NCBI GenBank assembly: GCA_963843455.1
Contig: CAWJKE010000008.1
Location: forward strand, 248,001-312,000
Reading direction: 5' to 3'
Source of the DNA: CAIQPS01 sp963843455
GTDB taxonomy: Bacteria; Actinomycetota; Thermoleophilia; RBG-16-64-13
DNA: 64,000 nucleotides
Part shown: piece by piece, positions 20,633 through 30,216 of the stretch
How the letters are laid out: each line of letters begins with the position of its first letter
How positions within the stretch are numbered: position 1 is the first letter of the stretch
The notes under the pieces: model-generated
Databases searched by the model: none
The model's input: the letters and a program-made list of their open reading frames with translations, nothing else
Told to the model about the DNA's origin: nothing
Made by a program: the position numbers and the translations under genes

Positions 20633-22989
20633 GTGGCTATGAAGGCCTTTGCACATGTCGACGCTCGTTCGCTGGATGAGGCGGTCGTGGCCCTCTGCAC
20701 CCCGGGCGCCCGGATCATAGCTGGGGGCACGGACATCCTGGGAGCGATGAAAGACAACATCCTCGCGGCGCATCCCGCCACTCTCGTCAACGTGAAGACC
20801 ATTCCTGGTCTTGAGTACATCGAGGAACGCGGTGTCTTTGAGGATCGGTGCGTTGACGCGGATCGCCGATATGCGGCCGAGAGAGTCCGGTCTGCGTACG
20901 CGGCTCTCGCCCAGGCTGCGGACTGGTGGGCTCACCGCAAATACGGGAGATGGGAACCGTCGGGGGCAATCTGTGTCAACTTCCTCGCTGCTGGTACTTC
21001 CGAATGGCCAACAATCGCTTCGACTGCCTGAGGAAGGGCGGCCGGGTGCCCCGCGGGCACCGGCGACAGCCGGTACCACTCGATATTCGGGGCGCGCGAG
21101 TCGGCCCGACCGCCTGCGCGCAGGCCTGCCCGACGGCGTCGACGTCCCTGCTTACATGAGCAAGATCAGCAGCAACACCCGCGCGGCCGCGGCGATCGTG
21201 CTCGAGCACGACCCGATCCCCGCCGTCGCGGGAGGGGTCTGGCGCCACTACTGCGAGGACAACTGCGGCCGGGACGAGATCGACGAACCGGTATCCATCC
21301 GCGAAGTCGAGCGGCACTTGGGGGACGTGATCCTGGACACCCCAGCCGACTACTACAAACCACCGACGCGATCGACCGGCCACAGCGTGGCCGTCATCGG
21401 GTCGGGTCCTGCGGGGCTTTCTGCCGCGCACTACCTGCGCTCGGCCGGCCACGAAGTCACGGTTTTCGAGAAGATGCCGGAGGCCGGAGGGCTGCTCAAC
21501 TACGGCGTCCCCCCGTACCGCCTGCCGCGGGACATCCTTCGCGAACAGATCCGGGCGATCGAGGGCGAGGGCGTGCGGTTTGTCCTCGGCGCCGCGGTGA
21601 CCGGGGACAAGTTCGCGGAGTTGCGGCGGCAGTTCGACGCCATCTTCGTCGCTACTGGGGCGTGGCAGGCGGCCGTGACCGGCATCCAGGGGGAGCAGTG
21701 TCTGATTTCCGCCGCCGAGTTCCTGCGAAATCAGGACCTTGACCCCGAGCAGATGGCCGGTAAGAACGTGGTGATCATGGGGGCCGGCAACACCGCGATC
21801 GACGTGGCCCGCTCCCTGGTGCGGCTGGGGGCCAACCCGACCATCATGTACCGGCGGACGCGCGCGGAGATGCCCGCGATTGAGGAAGAGGTCGGCAAGG
21901 CGGAAGCGGAAGGCGTCCGGTTTGAGTTCCTGGCGGCGCCGGTGGCGGCCGAGGCGGCGGGCGAAGGAGTCGAGCTCACCTGCTGCCGCATGGAGCTCGG
22001 CGAGATAGACGAGAGCGGACGGCCGCGGCCCGTCAAGGTGGAGGGCTCGGAGTTTGGGTTCCGTTGCGACGTGGTGATGGCGGCTATCCCGGAGAAGCCT
22101 GACTACTCATTCTTGCCAGCGGACTTCGTGGATGACAAAGGCCGCCTGAAGATGGACGAGGAATCGCACGCGCTGGCGGACGACATCTTCGCCGGCGGGG
22201 ACTTCGTTACTGGACCCGAGACCGTCTCCAAGGCGGTCGGCGCCGGGCATGAAGCGGCCCGGTGGATCAACAAGCGGTTGATGGGCGGTCGCGCCGACCT
22301 GCCGGGCGAAGGCCCGGCTGGAGGCACGACGGGCGGATCCCCGGTGCGCACGATCGGCCAACACTTCAGCACCACGTGCTTAGAGCCATCCGGCCGCGTG
22401 GAGGTGCCGCACCTCTCCGTGGAAGAGCGGGTTGGCGGGCTCACGGGTGAAGACACGGGCAGCCTCGACCGGACGGCGGTGGAGGCGGAGGCGGCTCGCT
22501 GCTTCGACTGCGGCTGCATAGCCGTCAACTCGTCCGACCTGGCTCCGGTCCTGGTGGCCCTGGACGCCAAGATCAAGACTACCAAAAGGTCCATCGAAGC
22601 TGAGTGGTTCTTCCAGGTCAATGGGGAGAAGGCCACGGCACTGGATGACGACGAGATCGTCACGGAGATACAGATACCCATCCCCGCCGCCGGTTCCAAG
22701 AGCGCCTTCGCTAAGTACGCACTGAGGAAATCTATCGACTTCCCGATCGTCAATTGTGCGGTGGCCATGGACGGGCAAGGAGTTCGCATCTGCCTGAACG
22801 GCGTCTACTGCACACCCTATCGGCCGATCGCAGCGGAAAGGGTGATCGCCGGCAAGGACAATAGACGTCGCCAGCGCCGAAGCTGCCGGTGAGGCTGCGG
22901 TCACGGAAGCCCGACCTCTGGAACCGAACCGCTACAAGGTCCAAATAGCCAAGACAATGGTCAAGAGGGCGATTCTCGCCTGTCGATGA
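20633..22989 (+). CDS. Mo hydroxylase FAD subunit with an inserted GltD-like NAD(P)H domain
   Basis: About 780 residues, a nested fusion. Residues 1-130 are a CoxM/HcrB-type FAD domain (IAGGTDILGAMK, MGTVGGNLCQLPRCWYFR, then RYHSIFGA). At that point a full GltD-like unit is inserted: a Cys-rich Fer4_20 domain (CAQACP, HYCEDNC), FAD site VIGSGPAGLSAAHYL, NAD(P)H site IMGAGNTAIDVARSL and DDIFAGGDFVTG. The HcrB part then resumes with CFDCGCIAVNSSDLAPVLVALDA and the flavoprotein C-domain. This would let the Mo enzyme exchange electrons with NAD(P)H and an extra 4Fe-4S centre. Shifts near 20835, 20930, 21010-21140 and 22865. Start GTG 20633; stop overlaps the next start (ATGA). Confidence 0.85.
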
Positions 22990-23285
22990 GTGATGAGCAC
23001 GATGGCGACATACCCGTGCCGACGGCCACGGTCAAGGTGAGCGCTTCCCTTACCTACCCGCAGCCGGAGGAGGAGATCAGTTGCGCCGGCTCGACGGTTG
23101 AAGAGGTCCTGCGCGCCTGCTGTTCGCAAAGGCCGCGTTTGGAAGGGCGCTTCTTTGAACGGGGAGGTCGAACGGGGGCCGCCGTATTTCTGAACGGACG
23201 GAGCATCGAGCAACTGCAAGGGTTCCAAACCGAGATACATGAAGGCGACTCGATCCTCTTGCTCGCGGCGATCGCGGGTGGGTGA
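22986..23285 (+). CDS. MoaD/ThiS-family sulfur-carrier-like protein 1
   Basis: 99 residues starting at ATG 22986 inside the previous stop codon. Ubiquitin-like fold pattern: VKVSASLTYPQP, the STVEEVLRACC helix, GAAVFLNGRSIEQLQGFQTEIHEGDSILLLAAIAGG. It ends in Gly-Gly, as needed for adenylation and thiocarboxylate formation. Such proteins provide sulfur for molybdopterin, or are dedicated partners of AOR enzymes; an AOR gene follows 15 bases later, which supports the second role. About 15 residues longer at the N-terminus than minimal MoaD. Confidence 0.75.
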   Translation: MSDEHDGDIPVPTATVKVSASLTYPQPEEEISCAGSTVEEVLRACCSQRPRLEGRFFERGGRTGAAVFLNGRSIEQLQGFQTEIHEGDSILLLAAIAGG

Positions 23286-23300
23286 AGGAGCAACATCATC

Positions 23301-25001
23301 ATGAGGGACATCAAGGTAGATATGACCCAGGGGGAGATCTCGTCGCAACCTGTGCCGGCCGGCAGTCTGCTTGGTGGCAGAGCTTTCATCGACTGGTACC
23401 TGACCGAGCATGTCTCGCCGGTTGTGCATCCTTTGTCCGAAGAGGCAGTCCTAGTCGTCAGCCCTGGTCTCCTCGCCGGCACGTCGGCACCCAGTTCGGG
23501 CCGGGTTTCCGTCGGTGGCAAGAGCCCGCTCACGGGCGGAATCAAGGAGGCCAACGCCGGCGGCCTGGCCGGACACAAGATCGGTCGCCTCGGCATACGA
23601 TCCATCGTCGTGGAGGGCCGTGCCGAGAAATGGCAGGTGCTCAGAATCACTGCGGACGCGATATCCCTCGAGCCCGCCGGTGACGTCGTCGGCCTGGAGA
23701 ATTATGCAGCCGCATCGCGGCTCCACGAGCGCTACGGCAAAGGGGCCGCCCTAATGATCGCGGGCCCGGCGGGCGAGAGGGGTTACGCGAACGCAACGGT
23801 AGCGGTCACCGACATGGAAGGTCGGCCGGCCCGGCACGCCGCTCGAGGGGGATTAGGCTCTGTCATGGGCGCGAAACGGCTGAAGGCCATCGTGCTGGAT
23901 GACACCGGTTGCACGGCTAGAAAGGCCGCCGACCCCGAGGGGTTCAAGAAGGCGGTCAAGGCCGCTTCCGAGTTCTTGCGAAACGAGGGCATCGTGGGCC
24001 TGATGCACAAGATGGGCACGGATTTCTGGTACCAGGTGGAGTACGAGCGGGGCAGTTGCGTCAGTCTCAACCACCACGCCGGCACGATTCCTGGAGCCGA
24101 GAAGATGAATCCCGAGAGCTTCGAGCGGTGGCAGGAAGCGCATGGGGGGACACACGGCCTTCGCTGCCTGCCCGGCTGCGTGGTGGCCTGCTCGAACATC
24201 GTGCACGACTCGAGGGGCGACTACCTCACATCCAGTTTCGAGTTCGAGACCATGGCGCTGTGTGGTACCAACCTCGGGCTCACCAGTATCGAACAGGTCG
24301 CCTCGATAGACAGAAGGTGCGACGAACTGGGTCTCGATACAATCGATGCTGGGAATACCATCGGTATGCTGAGTGATGCGGGTCTCTACGAGCTCGGTGA
24401 CTACAATCGGGTCATGGCTCTTCTGGACGAGGTCACCCGCGACACTCCGCTCGGACGGGTCATAGCCAGCGGGGTTGAGACAGCAGCGCGAGTGTTCGGC
24501 CTCAGCCGCGTCCCCGCGGTCAAAGGACAGGGGCTACCCGGGCACGCAGCCCGCGCCTCCAAGGGTTGGGGCGTCACCTACGCCACGAGCCCTCAAGGTG
24601 CGGATCACACCACCGGCGCCGTCATCAAAGATCCCCTCTCTCCAGAGCTGCAGGTCGATCGTTCACGGTGGTCACAGATCATTAATACCGCCATGGACGC
24701 CACCGGACTGTGCCACTTCACCTTCTCCTTCCTCACCCGTTTGGATCTCGTCATGGACATGATCTCCACCTTATACGGAGTCGAGTACACGGTCCACGAA
24801 TTCATCGCCTTGGGCAAGGAGATGCTGCTCCAAGAGCGAGGGTTCAACAAACGTGCCGGCATCAGTGAGGCTGCCGACAGGTTACCGGAATGGCTTCGCA
24901 GAGAGCCGCTTCCCCCTAATGACGTGGTGTTCGACGTCCCTCAGGAGGAAATCGACGAGCTCTTCGACTTCTCCAAGACGACCGAGTTCATAGAGACGTA
25001 G
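23301..25001 (+). CDS. Aldehyde:ferredoxin oxidoreductase family W/Mo enzyme 2
   Basis: 566 residues, unbroken. AOR domains in order: an N-terminal beta domain (GGRAFIDWYL, SSGRVSVGGKSPLTGG, ANAGGLAG), IAGPAGERGYANATVAVTD, RGGLGSVMGAKRLKAIV, then the cluster motif CLPGCVVAC and the late Cys in TGLCHFTFSF. The first cluster motif is spaced C-x3-C-x3-C rather than the common C-x2-C-x3-C, an oddity that may place it in its own clade. It lacks the first strand MGKVLxVDLT in full form, starting MRDIKVDMTQGE. It lies in a tight run MoaD-like, AOR, AcnX. Substrate unknown. Confidence 0.88.
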   Translation: MRDIKVDMTQGEISSQPVPAGSLLGGRAFIDWYLTEHVSPVVHPLSEEAVLVVSPGLLAGTSAPSSGRVSVGGKSPLTGGIKEANAGGLAGHKIGRLGIRSIVVEGRAEKWQVLRITADAISLEPAGDVVGLENYAAASRLHERYGKGAALMIAGPAGERGYANATVAVTDMEGRPARHAARGGLGSVMGAKRLKAIVLDDTGCTARKAADPEGFKKAVKAASEFLRNEGIVGLMHKMGTDFWYQVEYERGSCVSLNHHAGTIPGAEKMNPESFERWQEAHGGTHGLRCLPGCVVACSNIVHDSRGDYLTSSFEFETMALCGTNLGLTSIEQVASIDRRCDELGLDTIDAGNTIGMLSDAGLYELGDYNRVMALLDEVTRDTPLGRVIASGVETAARVFGLSRVPAVKGQGLPGHAARASKGWGVTYATSPQGADHTTGAVIKDPLSPELQVDRSRWSQIINTAMDATGLCHFTFSFLTRLDLVMDMISTLYGVEYTVHEFIALGKEMLLQERGFNKRAGISEAADRLPEWLRREPLPPNDVVFDVPQEEIDELFDFSKTTEFIET

Positions 25002-25094
25002 GTGAGCTTGACTACTAGCAGAGCGGCGACGCTGAGAAATCGGCAGAACATGCTGGGAGTATATATCTGATGATTGTGAGGAGGATATGAGGTC

Positions 25095-26347
25095 ATGCAA
25101 CTGACAAAAGATGAAGAGAAGATGTTGTCCGGTGAGTATGGAGAAGCAACCAGAAGAGCTATGGAAATCCTCGTCAAGATGGGTGACTACTCGGGCGCCG
25201 AGCGCATGGTCCCCGTGAGCTGGGCGGATCTGTCGACGTTTTCCGGGATAGGCGGCGGACATGGCGACAGTCCGGATAACGACTTGTACAAGTTCATGCA
25301 GGAACTGGATGACCTGTGTGACCAAGAAGATGTGAAATTCAGATGCCCCACGACACTTGCCGATGTGAGCACTCCTGAGAGGAACGAGAGACTGACGAAG
25401 ATGGGAGCGACGCTCATCTCGCCGGCTGGAGCATCCAGTCCCCATGACATATTTCCGCTCCCGCTTTTCGGACAATACGTCACCCCTGGTGCGACCAACA
25501 TAAACACCTACTGCAACAGCATGATCGGCGCCAGAGGCAACAACGAAGGACCGATAGGGGTTCGCATGGCCGCCATAACCGGTAGGACGCCGGACTATGG
25601 CTATCTTCTCGACGAGAACCGGGTCGCCAAGGTGCAGGTCGACGCGCAGGTCGCAGCCGAAGAACTACATCGAATGGGCTGTGATGGGGTTCTACATCTC
25701 CAAGAGACTGAGCACCCATTACTGGGACGTGCCCGTGATCACGGGAATAGACCCTGTGGTCGTCACGAGCGACGACGTCATGTCCTTCTGCGCGAGCATG
25801 AACAATCCCGGCTCCATGACGCAGTTCCTCATTGAAGGCCTGTCGCCTGAAGGGCGGACGTTGGAGCAGGCCCTGGGTGGGAAAAAGCCGCAGGAGAGAT
25901 TCTCCGTGGGACTCAAAGAAATGCAGGAGATATACGACACCTACCCGCCCACGGGCAACCCGCCGGAAATTGTCACTTTGCGTTTCCCGTTGACGGTTCA
26001 GCGTCTCTACCACGTGGTCCGTCTCTTCGACGGTAAGAAGGTTCACAAAGATGTCTCCTTCTCCGTCGACTTGACCGTGGGCTGCCAAGCTGGTTGCGGA
26101 AAGAACCGGTATGAAGAAGAAGCTGGAGGACGCCGGCGTCTTGGTGGCGGAGCGGCAAGGCCAAGTGATGTGGAAAGGCACGATGATCGATCCGTGGGTG
26201 GACGCGAAGCGCGCGGGGCTGAGGACGATGGTCACGGACAGCCTTAAGGACTGCAATGCCATCAGTCAGCAAGAGATCGACATGGTGCTGCTGCCTTCGT
26301 TGGAGAAGATCGTGGAAGTTGCCATAACCGGCAAACTGGAGGGTTGA
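25095..26347 (+). CDS. Aconitase X large subunit 1, non-canonical (two frameshifts)
   Basis: About 415 residues from ATG 25095 after GAGGAGG. AcnX (DUF521) enzymes are Fe-S dehydratases such as cis-3-hydroxy-L-proline dehydratase and phosphomevalonate dehydratase. Shared blocks are MQLTKDEEKMLSGEYGEATRRAMEIL, NTYCNSMIGARGNNEGP, GLSPEGRTLEQALGG. But the conserved GCPH motif reads LRFPL, and the late Cys motif (GTCAC in copy 3) reads VAERQGQVM. So the usual cluster ligands appear lost. Shifts near 25665 and 26090. Small subunit follows three bases after the stop. Likely a divergent catalytic or structural paralogue. Confidence 0.75.
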
Positions 26348-26350
26348 GAG

Positions 26351-26790
26351 ATGAAGAAGATCATCTTGAAGGGACACAAAGGCATCGGCGGGACTGCCGA
26401 GGGCGAGGCGCTCGTCAGCCAGAACGCGCTAAGCCTGATCTTCGATGTCGGCGGCATATGGGAAGAACCGATGAGCGCCAAGGTGACCAACAAGATAGAG
26501 ATGCCCGACTGGTACGGACAGGATCTTACCGGCAAGGTACTCGTCTTTCCCACGGGCAGAGGGGGATCTTCAGCTCGGCAATGCTCATGGGATTGGTCAA
26601 TAAGGGCCTGGGGCCTAAGGCGATGATCAATATCAAGAGCCATCCCGTGTTCGCGTACGCCTCGATAGTCCTCGACCTGCCCACTGTGGATGGGCTTGAC
26701 CCGGATCCCCTCGAGGTGATCGAGACTGGGGACTGGGTCAAGGTGGATGCAGAGAATGGAATCGTCGAGGTGACCAAGAAAGAGGACTGA
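26351..26790 (+). CDS. Aconitase X small (swivel) subunit 1, one frameshift
   Basis: About 146 residues, DUF126 swivel domain that closes over the AcnX active site. Blocks: LKGHKGIGGTAEGEALVS, GKVLVFPTGRGGIFSSAML after correction, and VIETGDWVKVDAENGIVEV. A G-run of five instead of six near 26560 shifts the frame; the paralogue at 28066 shows the intact reading. The segment around GGIFSS replaces the GSGG/GRGSS type loop of canonical small subunits, in keeping with its unusual large subunit. Confidence 0.8.
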
Positions 26791-26820
26791 CGGTCGTGAG
26801 CTAGGAAGGGAGGTGATCCC

Positions 26821-28062
26821 ATGCAGCTGACTGAAGACGAAGAGAGAATGCTCGCAGGCGAGTACGGAGAGGGCTACCGGCGGGCGATCGATATCCTCGT
26901 GAAGATGGGGGAATTCTACGACGCGGACCGTCTGGTCCCGGTCTCGATGGCGTACCTTGTCGAAGGTCCCAGCCCAGGCAAACCCGGGCAAGCGACCAAA
27001 TGGCTCGAGGAGATGGCCGACCTGGGTACGACTTTCAGGTGTCCCTTGTCTACCGCGCCTTTGGAAGGCGGCACGTTCACCGACTACGGTGTGCACAAGA
27101 GACTGGGTACGATGTTCGCGGTGTCCGGTGGTGGGCATCCCCGCAATCCGTTCGTCATGCCGGCGTACGGTCAACACATCGTCGCCGGGGGCACGGCGGT
27201 GACTCACTACATGAACTCGTACGTCGGCGCTCGCTCGAACACGGAAGATTTCTTGGCGCAGTATTCATCGGCGATTGTCGGAAAGACCCCCGAATACGGC
27301 TACCACCTGCCCGAGAATAGGGTGGGGAAGACGTTGTTCGATATCAAGGCGCCGCTCCGAGACGAGACGGACTGGAGTGCCCTCGGCTACTATATTTCCA
27401 GGAAGTTAGCGAAGAACTACTGGGACGTACCGGTGATAAACGGCATCGATTCCGTCGATGTGACAAATGACGAGCTCGTTGCCTTCTCGATGAGCGTGCC
27501 TTCGTACGGGGCAGTCGTTCACACACTCCTCGTTGGCATTTCGCCTGAAGGAAGGACTCTGGAGCAAGCGTTCGGCGGGGCCAAGCCCAAAGAGACCTAC
27601 GTCGTGGGACCCAAGGAGCTGAAGGAAGTCTTCGACACGTTTTCGACCTCCAAGGAAAGCCCAGATATGGTGTGCTTCGGCGGCTTCGGGGTGAACCTGT
27701 CGATAAGCGCCGTGTACCTGATGGCGAGGCTGCTTGAAGGAAAGAAGGTATCCGCCGATTTTCCGACGGTGGCGATGATAGACGGACCCGTAAGAACCGT
27801 GGCAGACCAGACGGGCATAACGGAGACCCTGAGAAGAGCCGGCGTGAAGATGGGCATGCCGGAAGTCTTTGCAGAACGAGGTCTCGAGGCGGCAGGCTGG
27901 TCGCAGAACGCCGTGATATCGGCCAAGCGCATGGGGTGGAACACCCTTGTGTTCGCCGACGCGAAGTCGTGCCACTACATTGGCAACCAGGACATCGAGC
28001 CGGTTCTGAGGCATGTGGATGAGTGCGTGAAGATCGCCCTCACCGGCAGGATGGAGGGCTGA
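26821..28062 (+). CDS. Aconitase X large subunit 2, non-canonical, intact
   Basis: 413 residues, unbroken, ATG 26821 behind GGGAGGTGATCCC. It is most like copy 1: MQLTEDEERMLAGEYGEGYRR, THYMNSYVGARSNTED, ISPEGRTLEQAFGG. At residues 287-290 GGFG stands where canonical AcnX has GCPH, and residues 343-354 (KMGMPEVFAERG) replace the GTCAC...RG segment, so the Fe-S ligands seen in copy 3 are missing in an intact gene. This shows the loss in copy 1 is not a frameshift artefact. Paired with its own small subunit. Function cannot be predicted from family knowledge. Confidence 0.82.
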   Translation: MQLTEDEERMLAGEYGEGYRRAIDILVKMGEFYDADRLVPVSMAYLVEGPSPGKPGQATKWLEEMADLGTTFRCPLSTAPLEGGTFTDYGVHKRLGTMFAVSGGGHPRNPFVMPAYGQHIVAGGTAVTHYMNSYVGARSNTEDFLAQYSSAIVGKTPEYGYHLPENRVGKTLFDIKAPLRDETDWSALGYYISRKLAKNYWDVPVINGIDSVDVTNDELVAFSMSVPSYGAVVHTLLVGISPEGRTLEQAFGGAKPKETYVVGPKELKEVFDTFSTSKESPDMVCFGGFGVNLSISAVYLMARLLEGKKVSADFPTVAMIDGPVRTVADQTGITETLRRAGVKMGMPEVFAERGLEAAGWSQNAVISAKRMGWNTLVFADAKSCHYIGNQDIEPVLRHVDECVKIALTGRMEG

Positions 28063-28065
28063 CAG

Positions 28066-28506
28066 ATGGCAACGATCATACTCAGGGGGCGTAAAGGCAT
28101 AGGAAGCAGCGCCGAAGGCGAGGCGTTGGTATGCCAGGAGCCCATCAACCTCATGGCCGACACGGGGAACGTGTGGACCGACATGACGGATACCACGTTC
28201 ACCAACAAAGTGGGCACGCCGTCGGTCTACGGCCAGGGTTTTGCCGGCAAGATCCTCGTCTTCCCCACCGGCAAGGGAGGCATCTTCAGCTCCAACATCA
28301 TGCTGGATGTCGCCACGGTCGGTTGCGCGCCCAAGGCCATCGTCAACGTTCGGACTCATCCCGTGTGGGCGGCCCTCGCGATAGCTCTGGACATCCCGCT
28401 GGTCGACAGGCTTGACCAAGACCCGTGTGCGGTCATCGAGACCGGAGACCACGTCAAGGTGGACGCAAGTAGGGGAATCGTTGAGATAACCAAGAAACGG
28501 AGCTGA
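28066..28506 (+). CDS. Aconitase X small (swivel) subunit 2
   Basis: 146 residues, intact, three bases after the large subunit. DUF126 blocks LRGRKGIGSSAEGEALVCQ, GKILVFPTGKGGIFSSNIML, CAPKAIVNVRTHPVWAALAI and VIETGDHVKVDASRGIVEI. The loop that carries the catalytic Ser in known small subunits is GKGGIFSS here. Nearly collinear with small subunit 1, so these two pairs are recent duplicates relative to pair 3. Confidence 0.85.
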   Translation: MATIILRGRKGIGSSAEGEALVCQEPINLMADTGNVWTDMTDTTFTNKVGTPSVYGQGFAGKILVFPTGKGGIFSSNIMLDVATVGCAPKAIVNVRTHPVWAALAIALDIPLVDRLDQDPCAVIETGDHVKVDASRGIVEITKKRS

Positions 28507-28508
28507 GG

Positions 28509-29774
28509 TTGCAGCTCAACACTGAAGAACAACGGATCCTCGATGGCTCGCACGGCCACATGGCGCAGAAGTGCATGATGTTCTTGGTCGCCTACGGCGA
28601 AGCGGCGGGAGCCGAGCGCCTGGTGAATATCGACGGCACCGTGGACATCCACCCGAATTCCATTTCCTGGGTGAGCGACTTCCCCATCACCCAGGAAGAG
28701 ATCGAGGAATCGGCTCGCAACGGGGAGAGGTTCAAGGTGCCCACCTATGCCAACAAGCCGGTCAATCCCGGGCTTATCATCGACGGCTGGGAGACCTGCG
28801 GCACGCCGCCGAACAGCGATCCCGAGTATCACGACCGGCGCATGCGGACGATCCAACCGCTGATCCAGATGGGGATGGTCCCCACTCTCTCGTGCGACTA
28901 TTACCTGGTCGGCACGTTCTGGCCGACGAAAGGACAACATTGCTCCTGGGGAGAGAGTTCGGCAATACCTTGGTGTAACGCGGTGCTTGGCGCCCGCACC
29001 AACTTCGACGGTTGCTTCCAGGCCGCCTACCTGGGCAAGATCCCCTACTACGACCTCCACGTTCCCGAGAACCGGCTGGCCACCATCTTCATCGAGTCCG
29101 AGAATGTGCTCCAGAGTGACATGGAGTACGACCTGTTCGGCTGGGCCGTCGGCGAGTTCTGTGGTATGGACGTCCCAGCGATTACCGGCGTCGGCAGCCC
29201 GAAGATCAACCAGCTGATCAAGATGAACTCCTCGCTGTGCACGGGTGGGCAGGTCCGGATGTACCACATCGTCGGAGTGACGCCCGAGGCACCCACCCTG
29301 GAGGCTACCAGGCGGGGTCCCACGTGGACCAAGCAGACCGTGATCAGCAGGAAGGAACTCCGCTCAGTCTATGAACTCCTCAACACCGCCAAGACCGACG
29401 ATGTCGATTTCGTCTATCTCGGCTGCCCCCACTACACGATAGAAGAAGTCCAGAAGGTCGCCCGTCTGCTGGAAGGTAAAAAGTGCCGTATCACCACTTG
29501 GGTGATGACCAACCCGGCGACCTACCAGTTGGCGACGACGATGGGCCACCGCGCCATCTTGGAGGACGCGGGGGCCCATCTGCTTTCCGGCACGTGTGCC
29601 TGCGAGCTGCGCGGGGCTTATCCGCCCGCCCAGGTGTTCGCGACAGACGCGGCCAAGCAGGCCTACTACATCAAGGGCCACGCCCACCCCAGAGAGATCG
29701 GGGTGTGCTACGGCACGACCGAGGACTGCGTGACGGCGGCGATCACGGGCAGATGGCAAGCTGAATGGAGATAG
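28509..29774 (+). CDS. Aconitase X large subunit 3, canonical
   Basis: 421 residues from TTG 28509, which restores the family start (MQLNTEEQRILDG) two bases after the previous stop. It keeps the canonical features: CGTPP (97-101), SCDYYL, SWGESSAIPWCNAVLGARTNFDG, GCPHYTIEEVQKVARLLEGKK (GCPH at 305-308) and SGTCACELRG (Cys363, Cys365), followed by KQAYYIKGHA. These are the expected Fe-S ligands and substrate residues of an active AcnX dehydratase. Substrate could be a hydroxy-acid or 3-hydroxy-proline-like compound; the sequence does not decide. Confidence 0.88.
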   Translation: MQLNTEEQRILDGSHGHMAQKCMMFLVAYGEAAGAERLVNIDGTVDIHPNSISWVSDFPITQEEIEESARNGERFKVPTYANKPVNPGLIIDGWETCGTPPNSDPEYHDRRMRTIQPLIQMGMVPTLSCDYYLVGTFWPTKGQHCSWGESSAIPWCNAVLGARTNFDGCFQAAYLGKIPYYDLHVPENRLATIFIESENVLQSDMEYDLFGWAVGEFCGMDVPAITGVGSPKINQLIKMNSSLCTGGQVRMYHIVGVTPEAPTLEATRRGPTWTKQTVISRKELRSVYELLNTAKTDDVDFVYLGCPHYTIEEVQKVARLLEGKKCRITTWVMTNPATYQLATTMGHRAILEDAGAHLLSGTCACELRGAYPPAQVFATDAAKQAYYIKGHAHPREIGVCYGTTEDCVTAAITGRWQAEWR

Positions 29775-29777
29775 CGC

Positions 29778-30197
29778 ATGGGCGAACGCAAGATAGTGCT
29801 GAGAGGGAGAAAGATCATCGGAGGTGTGGCCGAAGGCGAGGCCCTGGTGTCTCCGAGACCACTCATGGGGTGGGGCATGGTCAACGAGAGGAAGGGCTAT
29901 ACCACTGAGGAAGGCCATCCACTCTTCGAGGTGCCCTTCAAGGATAAGATCCTGGTCATGCCGGGCATGCGCGGCTCGGGTGGATTCGTCATGTATGGGC
30001 GCACCAGAGCCTTCGACGTCCATCCGGCCGCCTTCATCTTCGGCCGGGTGAACTCCGTGATGATCCTAGCCGGGATGAACGCGAAAGTCCCCACCGTCAC
30101 CGATCTGGACAACGATCCGGTGGAGCTGATCGAGACCGGTGACTGGGTGAAGGTCGACGGGGATAAGGGCATAGTCGAAGTCACCAAGAAGACGTGA
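29778..30197 (+). CDS. Aconitase X small (swivel) subunit 3
   Basis: 139 residues, ATG 29778, three bases after its large subunit. Blocks LRGRKIIGGVAEGEALVS, HPLFEVPFKDKILVMPGMRGSGG and LIETGDWVKVDGDKGIVEV. Unlike small subunits 1 and 2 it keeps a GHPL..G-like approach and a Ser-containing RGSGG loop, matching the canonical type. Likely forms the active enzyme with the 28509 product. Confidence 0.87.
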   Translation: MGERKIVLRGRKIIGGVAEGEALVSPRPLMGWGMVNERKGYTTEEGHPLFEVPFKDKILVMPGMRGSGGFVMYGRTRAFDVHPAAFIFGRVNSVMILAGMNAKVPTVTDLDNDPVELIETGDWVKVDGDKGIVEVTKKT

Positions 30198-30216
30198 TCC
30201 GGCCAGTGTGACTCGC

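Noticed and set aside
19159..20820. 553-codon reverse frame opposite the Mo hydroxylase
   Set aside because: High-GC antisense shadow; the forward frame has clear family motifs.
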